Shown here in pieces: positions 33,301 to 42,952 of a stretch of 43,234 bases of DNA (positions are counted from its first letter, which is position 1; each line of letters starts with the position of its first letter). A model generated the notes under the pieces. That model saw only the letters and a list, made by a program, of their open reading frames with translations. It was not told the origin of the DNA and did not search any database. Made by a program: the position numbers and the translations under genes. The DNA comes from a virus. The stretch covers positions 1-43,234 of the IMG/VR virus record IMGVR_UViG_3300046168_000053; one strand, 5' to 3'.

Positions 33301-34752
33301 TGGTGTCTGGAGAATAAATTGCGGGAGGTAAATCTTTCAATGGAACTTTGATTCCACTCCTCTGCTCCAAGTATCGTTGGGTAACACTCCCATCTACAAT
33401 ATTCATTCTAACTCCTGCGGTCTCTGAAACTTGATCAAGGGTAGTAAGGAGCACTGCGGAGGCAGGACTCACTTTCATTAAGCTATTAATATCCTTTGTG
33501 ACTTGAGCATTATTTTTTTGTTTTAAATAATTCCTAATCCCTTCTTGTGATCTTTTGGATAATGAACCATCTGGGTTTAATGCATTTAGGTCTTTCCCTC
33601 CACCCCGCTTTCCTCCAATACCACCTATAGGGGAACCCAACAATGCACCGACTCCAAATGCCGACCCTGCTTGCTCATCCGTTACCGCCCCTGTCGCATA
33701 TTGTAGTGCAGTTTGCAGTGCTCCCGCACCCACTCCTGCTGACAATGCATCAAATGCAATATCATAAAATTTTGTTCCAATCATGCCAGACATTCCACCC
33801 GCTAACCATCGCATCCCAGAACTAACTTTTGGGTCTTTAGCTAACCGTGCTAGGAATCGTTCGTGTCCACTGGGTTGTGCAAAAACCCTAGCAATTTCTG
33901 CTCCCTCTCTTCCAACTTTCGTGCGATTTTTCCAGTTAACTCCAGTGCGGTAAATCCAATTGTTGCAGTGCCAACAGTTCCCGCTATGCCCGCTTGCCCT
34001 ACTGCGAACGCAGACATTCCCTGCATCCCTCGGTATGCCATCCCAGAACTGTTTGGGAAAACTTTTTTAGTTAGTGCAAGCGGAGCACCCCCCACCGCAC
34101 TTAATACATCTCCTCCCTTTTCCAGAGTACGCATTCCGTATTCTGTCACTTTTCCTGCACCCTTTAATCCCTGCCTCAATCCAGTGTTTAAACTCTTTGA
34201 CATTACTCCTGCACCACCACCAATAAACAGTGTTGGATCGAGGAAGTCGGCTAAAGCTTTTATGTCCCCTTGGTGCTTCCCTCCCAGTGCTTGCTTGGCA
34301 AATTCTGGTCTAACCTTAAAGAAATAATTAGCATTATCTTTTACCCTCTTGTAGTAATTCTCAAACAATTCATCATCAGATAAATCTTGGAACTCTTCAC
34401 CGATATTACTGGCGATTGATTTTGCCATTCGGTAGACATCGCGAGTCCCCAATTCAAATGCTTTTCCTGCAACACTAACGGCATCTGGGTCACCATTAAA
34501 CAGACCTTTCCACAACGACTCATCGTCCAGTGCCTCGCCCCAAGTTTCCCTAAAATAATCTACTGCATCTGGGACTCCACCAATAAAATCAAGTGCTCGC
34601 TCACCCAGTCCTTTTTTCTTTTTCCGTTCCCATTCAACTCGTGCCTCTGCCCTTGTTGGAATGGCACTATTACTGTTAAATTCTTCTGGTATATTTACAG
34701 AGTCTTTGTGCTCTGTTTGCAAATAGGGAACTGCTGATACTGGTATATTCAT
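27338..34752 (-). CDS. Giant polyvalent-type internal virion protein with zincin motif, about 2,471 aa, one-base frame break
   Basis: The 5' frame (34752 to about 33905) gives helical, glycine-rich membrane-active segments and ends IARKLEERE. The frame one base earlier continues AEIARVFAQPSGHERFLARL and then 2,158 residues. One missing base near 33900-33905 restores a single protein. The long part has HELGH near residue 194 of that frame with a later EEIGAEHF (zinc-peptidase-like), an Asn/Gly-rich linker-and-domain architecture, and four NYMP/YYMP motifs at domain boundaries (30213, 30918, 31809, 31860). Such proteins are carried in virions and delivered with DNA. Start overlaps the preceding stop (ATGA). 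Confidence 0.7.
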
Positions 34753-36482
34753 CGTTTCTTTCCAAAAGGAGATGAGCCGATTCCAGTATAAACTCCTTTT
34801 TCAAACCTCGGTTTAGTTTTTTCCCTTCTTGCCATTTTCTGTTCAAACTTTTCTTTCATTTGAATAACAATTGCTTTTTCTTCAGCAGTGGATGCACTTG
34901 CTTCAAGTTCTCTTATTGTTTCCTCAGTTGCTTGATCGTCCACTTCACTTGCTTCCATTGCAGTCATTATGAAATTAGCACTCGCACCTCCTATCCCACC
35001 AGATGCAACAGTTGCCACTCCAGTAATTAAATATTTTTTTAATATTCCAGTGAGTCCAACCTTCCCTGCAAACTTGAGGACTTTAGTTTTCATTTTTGCC
35101 TCAAATTTCTTTTTAATTTTTTTTCTTAAAGCCTCTTTCTGCTTAGGTGTAAATTGCTTATTCAATTCACGATCTGGCATCCCCAGTGATTTTCCTGCTT
35201 TGCGTAAATCACTTGTAGTTCCTTTTTCAATTTGCGTAACTTGTTTTTTATAATTGTATTTATCCACAGGATTCATTTGATCCTTAAATTGTCCTTCAAA
35301 TGCTTTGTACCTCATCTTGTTTTGAAGTTTGTGGGTTGTTACCCCTCCACCTAATCCAGAAGCAGTTGCAGTCGCACCGATGCCTTCTGAGTCATCTGAG
35401 GGTGGAGGTGATGTTGCCATTGCTCCAGTATTATTGCCTTGCGATCCCAGTGGTAGATTGCCTCCACCCCTTACCATCATATCCCCTGCTGACTGGACTT
35501 CATTCTTTTCCCACTTTTTAGAAAGTTTTATTCTTTCCCAGATTTGATCTTCATCTAAACTTGGGTTTACTTTTGCAAACTCATCGTAGGTATATTGCTC
35601 ACCTTTTTCCTTAATCATTCGGTTGATAGCATGAAGCGTGTCCGTGTCTGCCACTTGCATATTCCCAAGGAAATCAACATTGTCTGTTTTTATTTGTTCA
35701 GTTGTGGGTGTATCATTTCCCATGTGATCAAACGGCAGGAATTGACTAAATCCAGAATGCTTATACACAGACTGCATATTTAATTGGGGGTATGAGTTTA
35801 GGGTTTCCTTTAACCCCGCCTTGATCGCATTTGTTCTCTTTCTAAGGTTGTGCTGATAGATTGCTTCACCCGCCTGTCCAATCATATCTATATCTTCTGC
35901 TGAAAGGGACGATGCAACTTCAGACTCACCTTCTGCTTGAAACAGTTTACCGTAAATTCTGTTCCAATTAGTATTCCAATCTGTTGCCCCACTGATAGCA
36001 TTAACATCACCGTCAGTCATGTTACCACCACCATTACCAATTTTTGCCATTGCCCGCTGAAGCATATTGGCAGACACATTGCTCTTCACAAACCTCTCGC
36101 CAGTCTCTGCATTTATGCCAATTGCATTTCTCCAACTGGCAGACAACTCTCCAAAATTACCAACTTGCTCGAAAGATTTTTTGGTGGTGGGGTCTAGGAA
36201 TATTTTTGACTCTGCCGTTTCTTGAATTTCTTTTGGGGCAACATATTTATCTTGGGCAATTTCTCTGTATCTCTTGTGATCCTCTCCACTCGCACCACTC
36301 GCACCCGCAAATTCATCAACCATACTGAGAACCGCATTTTTGTCTGTGTAGTCAATGTCAGTTTTTTTCTGCAAGTACTCACCAAAATTCATGGGACTAA
36401 ATCCCTTGATTCGATGAGTCTTTGCAACCTCAGAAAAAGTAGCACCATACTCACTCATCTTCTCAAACCCATCCATGTTCAT
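34749..36482 (-). CDS. Internal virion / ejection-type protein with membrane segment, 577 aa
   Basis: Helical protein with a hydrophobic, glycine-zipper-rich region near residues 460-505 (VGLTGILKKYLITGVATVASG..), flanked by very basic helices (KKIKKKFEAKMKTKVLKF) and an acidic C-terminus. This fits proteins that leave the head at infection and form a channel through the cell envelope. It lies between the other large internal virion proteins. The function is inferred from these features; no family domain was recognised. Confidence 0.55.
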   Translation of the reverse strand: MNMDGFEKMSEYGATFSEVAKTHRIKGFSPMNFGEYLQKKTDIDYTDKNAVLSMVDEFAGASGASGEDHKRYREIAQDKYVAPKEIQETAESKIFLDPTTKKSFEQVGNFGELSASWRNAIGINAETGERFVKSNVSANMLQRAMAKIGNGGGNMTDGDVNAISGATDWNTNWNRIYGKLFQAEGESEVASSLSAEDIDMIGQAGEAIYQHNLRKRTNAIKAGLKETLNSYPQLNMQSVYKHSGFSQFLPFDHMGNDTPTTEQIKTDNVDFLGNMQVADTDTLHAINRMIKEKGEQYTYDEFAKVNPSLDEDQIWERIKLSKKWEKNEVQSAGDMMVRGGGNLPLGSQGNNTGAMATSPPPSDDSEGIGATATASGLGGGVTTHKLQNKMRYKAFEGQFKDQMNPVDKYNYKKQVTQIEKGTTSDLRKAGKSLGMPDRELNKQFTPKQKEALRKKIKKKFEAKMKTKVLKFAGKVGLTGILKKYLITGVATVASGGIGGASANFIMTAMEASEVDDQATEETIRELEASASTAEEKAIVIQMKEKFEQKMARREKTKPRFEKGVYTGIGSSPFGKKR

Positions 36483-36520
36483 TGTAGGTTTACCCTCAGT
36501 GTTTAAACGGTAATAGTGAT

Positions 36521-36988
36521 TTAGGATTTCGTCTTTTGACTGGCTTTCTTAAGTGCCTTATTTTGTACACTGAGTTGATTCTGTAAGGACTCTTGGTTTA
36601 GCCTACTGGTCTCCATTTTCTCTTCAAACAGTTGACCCTGTTGATCAAGTAAAACTTGCTGGGTGTGCCTGTCCTCAAACTCTTTAATGCCCCCTGCGGA
36701 ATCTATTAGCCTTTTACCTTCCTGCCTTCTAAACTTTTCATCTTCCCCCATCCTCTGGAGATCAGCAGGACTACCACCTTCCGCTAGGTATTTCTTTTTA
36801 AACCCATCGGTTTGCATATAGTCATCAATCTTTCTTTCCTTACCCATCTTTTTAAAGTAAGCACTACCGACTTTACCTATCGCATCTCCTACTTGTTGGT
36901 ATGCTTCCCCCCATGCTCTTCCTGCATCTGCGATCATTGAGAAATCCTGCCTCTGTTGGTTTATCTGTTGAAAATATGGATTTGCCAT
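36521..36988 (-). CDS. Coiled-coil internal virion protein, 155 aa
   Basis: MANPYFQQINQQRQDFSMIA..., almost entirely helical, Gln-rich, with repeated charged blocks (KKMGKERKIDDYMQ, LNQESLQNQLSVQNKALKK). It resembles small T7 gp14-like internal core proteins by size and plan. It lies two bases from the 1,172-residue protein and belongs with it. Role inferred from context. Confidence 0.5.
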   Translation of the reverse strand: MANPYFQQINQQRQDFSMIADAGRAWGEAYQQVGDAIGKVGSAYFKKMGKERKIDDYMQTDGFKKKYLAEGGSPADLQRMGEDEKFRRQEGKRLIDSAGGIKEFEDRHTQQVLLDQQGQLFEEKMETSRLNQESLQNQLSVQNKALKKASQKTKS

Positions 36989-36990
36989 GA

Positions 36991-39900
36991 CTATTTACCT
37001 CCTTTGATTTTTGAATCCATCCACTTTTTTATGATAGATTTTAATCTTGGCTTATTAGCTATAAACTCAGCAAACCTTTCTCCGAACTTGAGGTAAAGTT
37101 TCCTAAACCATGATGGTGCATCTGTGAATAAATATTCTCTAAATAATAACCATTGTGGATTTGTTTCCCCATAGATTTCTCGTGCTACCCAACATCCAAT
37201 CGCAGAACCTACTCCCTGTGCTAAACCACTTATTATCCCTGCCGATGCTTGTTGCTCTGAAGCATACATATTTGCCATAAAATTATTTGCTCCTGCTGTT
37301 TGGTCTGCCATAAACTGAGCACCTTGCGCCATATTGTACAATTGGGGTGCTGAACTTAATCCTACTGCACTATTCCCATAAACTCCTTGACCTGAACCCA
37401 CTCCTGCACCTGAGCCTCTACCAGTAACAGCGAGTAGTCCGTCTGCCGAAGTCGCTTGCTCTAGTCCAACTCTTGACTGAGAAAACCCTCTTTCCATTCC
37501 CAAAGCTTGTTGGTAATTTTGTTGATTCCATTGTTGCAAAGCAATGTCTCGATCGTAGTCTTTGTTTAATCCTTGAAAAGTTAAAGCTTGTAGTTGCTGT
37601 ATTGCTTGAGCATTTCCTGCTTGAGCCTGTTGCTCTAAGGTCAGCAACTCCATTTGTGTCCGTTGGTTTGTCAAGTTGGCTTGAAATTCACGGTTTCTAA
37701 AATTAGTAAGGTTCTGCTGATTAGCTAAGTCTGCCTGCAAATTAGCGTTCATCAAATTTATATCAGCACCTTGGTTTGCAGACGAGGCTTGAAGGTTCAT
37801 ATCCTGAATGCCCATTTGCGTTTGCTGATTCGCCAGATCAGATTGTAATTTATTATTCTGGACAGACAAATCTCGATTTAAATTTGTGGTGGATTCTTGC
37901 AAGTCAAGATTCCGTTGTGTAATATCACTTTGCTGATTTGCCAAATTAGCTTGAAGTTGTCTTTCTCGGTTTCCTACCGCAACACCTTGGTTTGCTAACT
38001 GGGACTGTAGGTCAGTATTCATTCTTGCAAGGTCACCTTGTTGGTTTGCAATACTGGCTTGAAGTTGTCGTTCTCGATTTGAAATATCTGATTGCTGGTT
38101 TACTACTTGAGCTTGTAGTCCTTGACCTCGACCTGACAAGTCTGCCTGTTGGTTTGCGATACTAGATTGCAGTGACCTATCTCGATTTGAAAGATCAACT
38201 TGTTGATTTGCTAGATCAGCTTGTAGTCCTTGACTACGACCCGCCAAATCTGCCTGTTGGTTTGCCATGCTTGCTTGCAACGACCTTGCTTGCTGATCTC
38301 CAAGCAATGCGTTACTTTGCGAAGTCAGTGAATCTGCTCTTTGATCATATGCCATCCCTCGTTGCATATTTGCCAAATCGACTTGTTGCCCTCGCCCTGC
38401 TTCGTCCTGTCTGAAAGCACCTTCCTGCCCAAGAGCACCTTGTGCAAATGCACGGTTCTCATTTAACCTCTGTCTTCTTGCACCCGCAGAATTTTGAACC
38501 TCGCTCATAATCGCACTCATGTCTCGTGACCTACCTCGTGCGGTTGAGGCAGACCGTGCATCCTGCTGAATATTTCTAAGTTCACGAGCAGACAAATCAC
38601 CACCATCATTGAGTGCTTGTAGTCCGCTTGCAGAGAGAGCACTCCTAAGCCCACCCATGTCACCTAATGCATTGCTTGATATGTCACCTTGAGTGTTTGA
38701 TGCGTTGAAATTCGTGCCTTCTAAATTACCCTGTGAGGCATCTCTAATTCCACCAGTTAGACTCACATCCCTAATTGCACTAGTGCCTTGTGAGGCATCT
38801 CTAATTCCACCACTTAACCCTACACTCCTAATTGCACTACTACCCTGCGAGGCTCTCTCCACTGAACCTCGATCATCCACTGTTGGAATAATGTTTTTAC
38901 CATCAACTACATCACGAATTGAGCCAGTGCCTTGTGAGGCTTTCCCAATAGTGCCAGTAGGGTTAACTGAATCAATTGCAAGAGGGTCAAAAGTTGCGGA
39001 CTCAATCAATCCCTTCGTGTTGACATTTCCATCCGTTGCCAGTCCTCCTGCACTCAAAGCACTAACTCCACGATTCTGAGTTAAGTCACCAGATTGGCTC
39101 ATAGAAGGTTGACCACCAGTTAAGGTAGTTGCTCCTTGCCGTTGCTCCCAATTCGTCAACATGGCATCTTGCTGAACTTCCTCACCTTGCTGAAGCTTAT
39201 CTGCTAGTCCCCTAGTGCCTTGTTTTAAATTATTTTCATTAGAATATTTATAAAAATTTTCAGGTTGCTCGGCTTTAAATTGAGCCATTTCCTGATTGTA
39301 TTTCTCTAAGGCTTTTTCTTTTGTAGTCCAACCAAACCCATCATCGATGTCCTGCAATGTCTGATCGTACCTTTCCTGAATTGAATCAAAATTTGCTCTG
39401 TTGTTTGCCTCAAGCTTTTTTTCACCATCTGACATTCCACTAGGGTTTCCAAGGTCAGAAGGATCGGTGTATTGCTGTTGCTCCTGAGCTTGGTTTCCTC
39501 CGCTTGAATATGGGGATTTTATTTGTGGAGCAGTAAATTGATTAGCTAAGTTGAATAAAGATTTTCCTCCAGTCTCTACTCCATCCGTTATTGCTGACTC
39601 GTATTGCTGTAAATCTTTGACCTTATCTAATGCACCCTGAATGTCACCACTACCTCGGTAGGCTGTAGTTAAATCTTTTCCATACTGATCAGCAAGACTG
39701 ACCTCAGTCTTAATTTGTTGGGTTTTCGCGTGTTCAAGGATGTCTTGCTCAAACTTTGCTGTCCCTAGAAATTCTCCGTCTTTAGAGTATCCTGCTTTTC
39801 TTGTTTCAACCTGTCCGTCTTCACCTATGAAACTTTTTTCTCCTGTGCCTCCAAGTATACCTAAAACACCTCCACTTTTATGAAGTGTTCCCGCTTTGTC

Positions 39901-40509
39901 TTTTCCAACATATTCTTTGTAAGTATCTGCGGATGGATCACCTTGTATAAGAACATTATCTTTACTATAAAATGGTTTATCATCTCCGATTCCTACTTCA
40001 ATATTGTAAAAATCATCGATGGGCTTTTGACCAAGTTGATTTTGAGAAATGTATTCTGCTAATCTACCCCTTGGAGAGAAGGCAGGAACTCTTTTGTCAC
40101 CTAAATTACGATCAAAGCTTTCCCCCCATTCCCCATGTCTGCCTACATCAAAAGGGCTTCCATCCTTATAACCTCCTGTCGCATCACTAGCTCCGTTTTT
40201 TACTATCTGATATGCTCTATCACCTAAAGTTTTTGCAACAGCAATCGCGACTTCATCTTCTGTCGCAAATTGTTGAAAATTTTGAGGATTGAAACTGACT
40301 CCCTTTAATTCTACATACCCATCTGCATCAACTTCTGAACTTTTCCCATGCAATGTTTGTTCAGCTATTTGCATATCAAGGTCAGCATACGCCTTCCTTC
40401 CGGTAATTGGATCAGCCTCAGCCTTATATAAAGATGGTGCTAAATTGACTTGGGCAATGAGTGCCTTCCTCATTGTTTCTTCGTATTGTAATTGTTCAGG
40501 TGTAATCAT
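36991..40509 (-). CDS. Large repeat-rich internal virion protein, 1,172 aa
   Basis: N-terminal 350 residues are mixed (starts MITPEQLQYEETMRKALIAQV). Then repeats of the type GIRDASQGTSAIRDV (about residues 540-610). Residues about 730-960 are a long array of 14-15-residue units of the form LQADLANQQADLSxR, a Gln/Asn/Ser-rich coiled coil. The C-terminal 90 residues contain CWVAREIYGETNPQW and end in basic helices, a motif I know from internal/tail proteins of podoviruses and related phages. Role as ejected core or tail protein is inferred. Confidence 0.6.
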   Translation of the reverse strand: MITPEQLQYEETMRKALIAQVNLAPSLYKAEADPITGRKAYADLDMQIAEQTLHGKSSEVDADGYVELKGVSFNPQNFQQFATEDEVAIAVAKTLGDRAYQIVKNGASDATGGYKDGSPFDVGRHGEWGESFDRNLGDKRVPAFSPRGRLAEYISQNQLGQKPIDDFYNIEVGIGDDKPFYSKDNVLIQGDPSADTYKEYVGKDKAGTLHKSGGVLGILGGTGEKSFIGEDGQVETRKAGYSKDGEFLGTAKFEQDILEHAKTQQIKTEVSLADQYGKDLTTAYRGSGDIQGALDKVKDLQQYESAITDGVETGGKSLFNLANQFTAPQIKSPYSSGGNQAQEQQQYTDPSDLGNPSGMSDGEKKLEANNRANFDSIQERYDQTLQDIDDGFGWTTKEKALEKYNQEMAQFKAEQPENFYKYSNENNLKQGTRGLADKLQQGEEVQQDAMLTNWEQRQGATTLTGGQPSMSQSGDLTQNRGVSALSAGGLATDGNVNTKGLIESATFDPLAIDSVNPTGTIGKASQGTGSIRDVVDGKNIIPTVDDRGSVERASQGSSAIRSVGLSGGIRDASQGTSAIRDVSLTGGIRDASQGNLEGTNFNASNTQGDISSNALGDMGGLRSALSASGLQALNDGGDLSARELRNIQQDARSASTARGRSRDMSAIMSEVQNSAGARRQRLNENRAFAQGALGQEGAFRQDEAGRGQQVDLANMQRGMAYDQRADSLTSQSNALLGDQQARSLQASMANQQADLAGRSQGLQADLANQQVDLSNRDRSLQSSIANQQADLSGRGQGLQAQVVNQQSDISNRERQLQASIANQQGDLARMNTDLQSQLANQGVAVGNRERQLQANLANQQSDITQRNLDLQESTTNLNRDLSVQNNKLQSDLANQQTQMGIQDMNLQASSANQGADINLMNANLQADLANQQNLTNFRNREFQANLTNQRTQMELLTLEQQAQAGNAQAIQQLQALTFQGLNKDYDRDIALQQWNQQNYQQALGMERGFSQSRVGLEQATSADGLLAVTGRGSGAGVGSGQGVYGNSAVGLSSAPQLYNMAQGAQFMADQTAGANNFMANMYASEQQASAGIISGLAQGVGSAIGCWVAREIYGETNPQWLLFREYLFTDAPSWFRKLYLKFGERFAEFIANKPRLKSIIKKWMDSKIKGGK

Positions 40510-40572
40510 TTTTAAATCCTCTAATTCTTATTTAGTTTTATCCCCTTAATTCCTTAACTTCCTTTAAAATGT

Positions 40573-40713
40573 TCATGTTGCTATTTGCACATCGTTGATC
40601 CTCGATCCGATGGTATGAAAAGTTGTGTCTAGATACAGGTCATTTCCGTTGGAAAAAGTCGGATGGGTGTAGAAGGTCTTATAGTCTTGATCTGGTGTGT
40701 CGCAATAATTCAT
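40573..40713 (-). CDS. Small protein between fibre and core genes, 46 aa
   Basis: ATG at 40711-40713 overlaps the stop of the fibre gene (ATGA). The frame reads MNYCDTPDQDYKTFYTHPTF and goes on to TGA at 40573. The overlap is the only support. The remaining bases 40510-40572 contain a 12-residue frame (start 40576) that I do not annotate. Confidence 0.45.
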   Translation of the reverse strand: MNYCDTPDQDYKTFYTHPTFSNGNDLYLDTTFHTIGSRINDVQIAT

Positions 40714-42952
40714 AAGAGTGCAGGAATGATTTTTGTGTTCTTTGAGACCCCATCCAGTTTTGTATTTTCGTTTATTGCTAGATCAACTTGTGGTTTTATA
40801 TACTGAAGTAATTCGCCAGTGTCTTGGGTCATAGGTTTATCTCCTGCATCAGCATGGAGGACACTTGTTCCATCACTGCGGAAAATCCTAGCACCACTGA
40901 TTACTAGTGGATTACTTCCAGTGTTTTGTAATTTGATGTCAGCATTACTTACATTAATTCTATAGTTCATCGCATTTATTGCGGTAATTGCACCAAACCA
41001 GTTTTCGATTCCAGTCGATGTTGTGGACTGGTAAACTGCAAATGCATATAACTCTCTGGAGTCAGCTACTCCGTCACCGTCACTAATATCTATCTGGACA
41101 TTTGGATAGTCGGCAGTGAGTGTAGTTACTGAACTACCATCGATACCATTGTCATTGTAAACGGTGTCTTCTTGCTGATCGGCAATGAACGAAATCCCTG
41201 CACTAGTTGCCACACCAAATGCCTCGTAGGGAAGAAATGCGGATGACCCTGCTTGGCAGGTTAAACGGATTCTAATATTGTCTCCTGCCTCAATCTGGGA
41301 GGTTGTGTAAGTTCCATTGGTTGATGTCGCAGAGATTACTTGGTTAATTACTTCTTGGGACTTAGTTACATTGTAAATTTGGAGAGTACTTCCTGCCTCA
41401 ATATTGGACACTGCATATTCTAGAACAATGTTTGTGCCGTTAGCATCTGTGTACCTTCCTTGGACATTCGATCCAGTTAAGGTAATAACTCCAGTGGTTG
41501 TTAAATTTCCTACGAATGTGGATGCTTTGATCGTGATCGTTGTGCCATCACGCACAAATGCCGAAGAAGCATTTGAATCGATAAGCAAATCATAAGAACC
41601 TGCATCAATAGTGTTTCCATCCCTTGACACTAATGGTGATGCTTCACCTGCATAATTACCAACGAGGTAAGATTTTGCTATGTCGTAAAATTTCTGTGGA
41701 GTGTCTATTGACGTATACGCATCTACAACTGACCTTGTTGTTTCGGATACTACCAAATCGGGTGTCATTTTAACCGTGCTATGCAAAGTATCGAGTCCAA
41801 CCAAGTCCTCCGAGAATCCTGTTATTGTCTGATTGTATGCAATAATAGAAAATGGAATTTCTGAATTTGAATTAGTGCGAGAATCAGTTGTGATGGTCTT
41901 ATTAATGTAATTGATTACCTCGACCAATATTTCTTCTTGTAAATTACCTGTTTGGCTAGTCGCTGTGTAAACCTTGTCATCTGTATCGTCTTGACCTATT
42001 GATCCAATCGCTCTGTTACCACTATCCAAATCTTTCGCATAGTACGAATAGGTTAATCCATTACCATCTAAATCCTCGACTGCTAAACTTATAGGTCTGA
42101 CGCATTTGAGATACATGAAATTATTTCTGCCAGCATCGAGTTCGACCCTTAATCTGTCAGAAAATCCTTTGATGGTAATTGTCTCTCCACTTGATTGAGT
42201 TCTAGTAACATTAATTATGTCAAAACCATGCAAGTTTGGACTCGTGTCAAAGTTCTCAAAAGTCAATGGTGGAAATGGCGAATTATAACTTTGGAATCCA
42301 CCTTTTTTAAATTTAAAAATTCCGACATTCCATCCGCTTTTTGTAAAAATCCTAGACTCCAAAGTTTCACCATCGAAAGTTAAATCGTAAATGTTTATTT
42401 TCGCATCGCTCGTAGAATTAGAGGACTCGATTCTGAACTGAGATGTGTTTGTGTTGGATGATCCCTGTTTTGCAAGGTTATAAAAGACCCCACTATTGAC
42501 TGTGACTGTTGCCCCATTTGCAGTTCGCAAAGTTGCAGTAGTACGAATTATTCCACCATTCCATAAAAATGTAGAACTACCTCCAAACGAAATGCCAAAG
42601 GTAACTATACATTTGCCCTGTCAGATTCTCATTTGGTAAATCAATTCCTACGCCGACCGAGTATTTGTCTTTTCCCATTTGCTGTAGTTTTGACACCTAG
42701 ATTCAATGTGCCTGTTACTGTGAGTGGATGCCCACTACCTGCATTGATCGCTTGCTTCATCATTTGCAAAGGTCTCATAGGCAGGATCAATGCTAAGTGT
42801 TCCTTGAACCTCTAGGAAATGAGTGAAGCAATTGTATAAGTAGTGTGGTTTCCACGAACTGTAGTAGTCACTCCTGTCACTCCATTCAACCCACTAAGAT
42901 CAGTGTCAGTCCCTGTTTGCGTAATCTTGTTACTTACTTCTGTGAAACTCAT
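40710..42952 (-). CDS. Tail fibre / receptor-binding protein, about 746 aa, four one-base frame breaks in the 5' part
   Basis: ATG at 42950-42952 opens MSFTEVSNKITQTGTDTDLSG...; the reading continues through four frame changes (about 42815, 42750, 42670 and 42600) as FLEVQGTLSIDPAYE, INAGSGHPLTVTGTLNLG, KYSVGVGIDLPNENL, GISFGGSSTFLWNGG, and then one open frame of 606 residues. One missing T and three extra bases account exactly for 746 residues. All pieces share the beta-helical, Thr/Gly-rich composition of fibres. The C-terminus (TQDTGELLQYIKPQVDLAIN) is coiled-coil-like. Start overlaps the previous stop. It binds the host surface. Confidence 0.65.

Noticed and set aside
40538-40576. 12-residue frame MNILKEVKELRG after the 46-residue gene
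   Set aside because: Too short to support without translation data, although its ATG overlaps the preceding stop.
42540-42860. Diversity-generating retroelement acting on the fibre gene
   Set aside because: No reverse transcriptase or template repeat is present, and the changes are single-base indels, not adenine substitutions.
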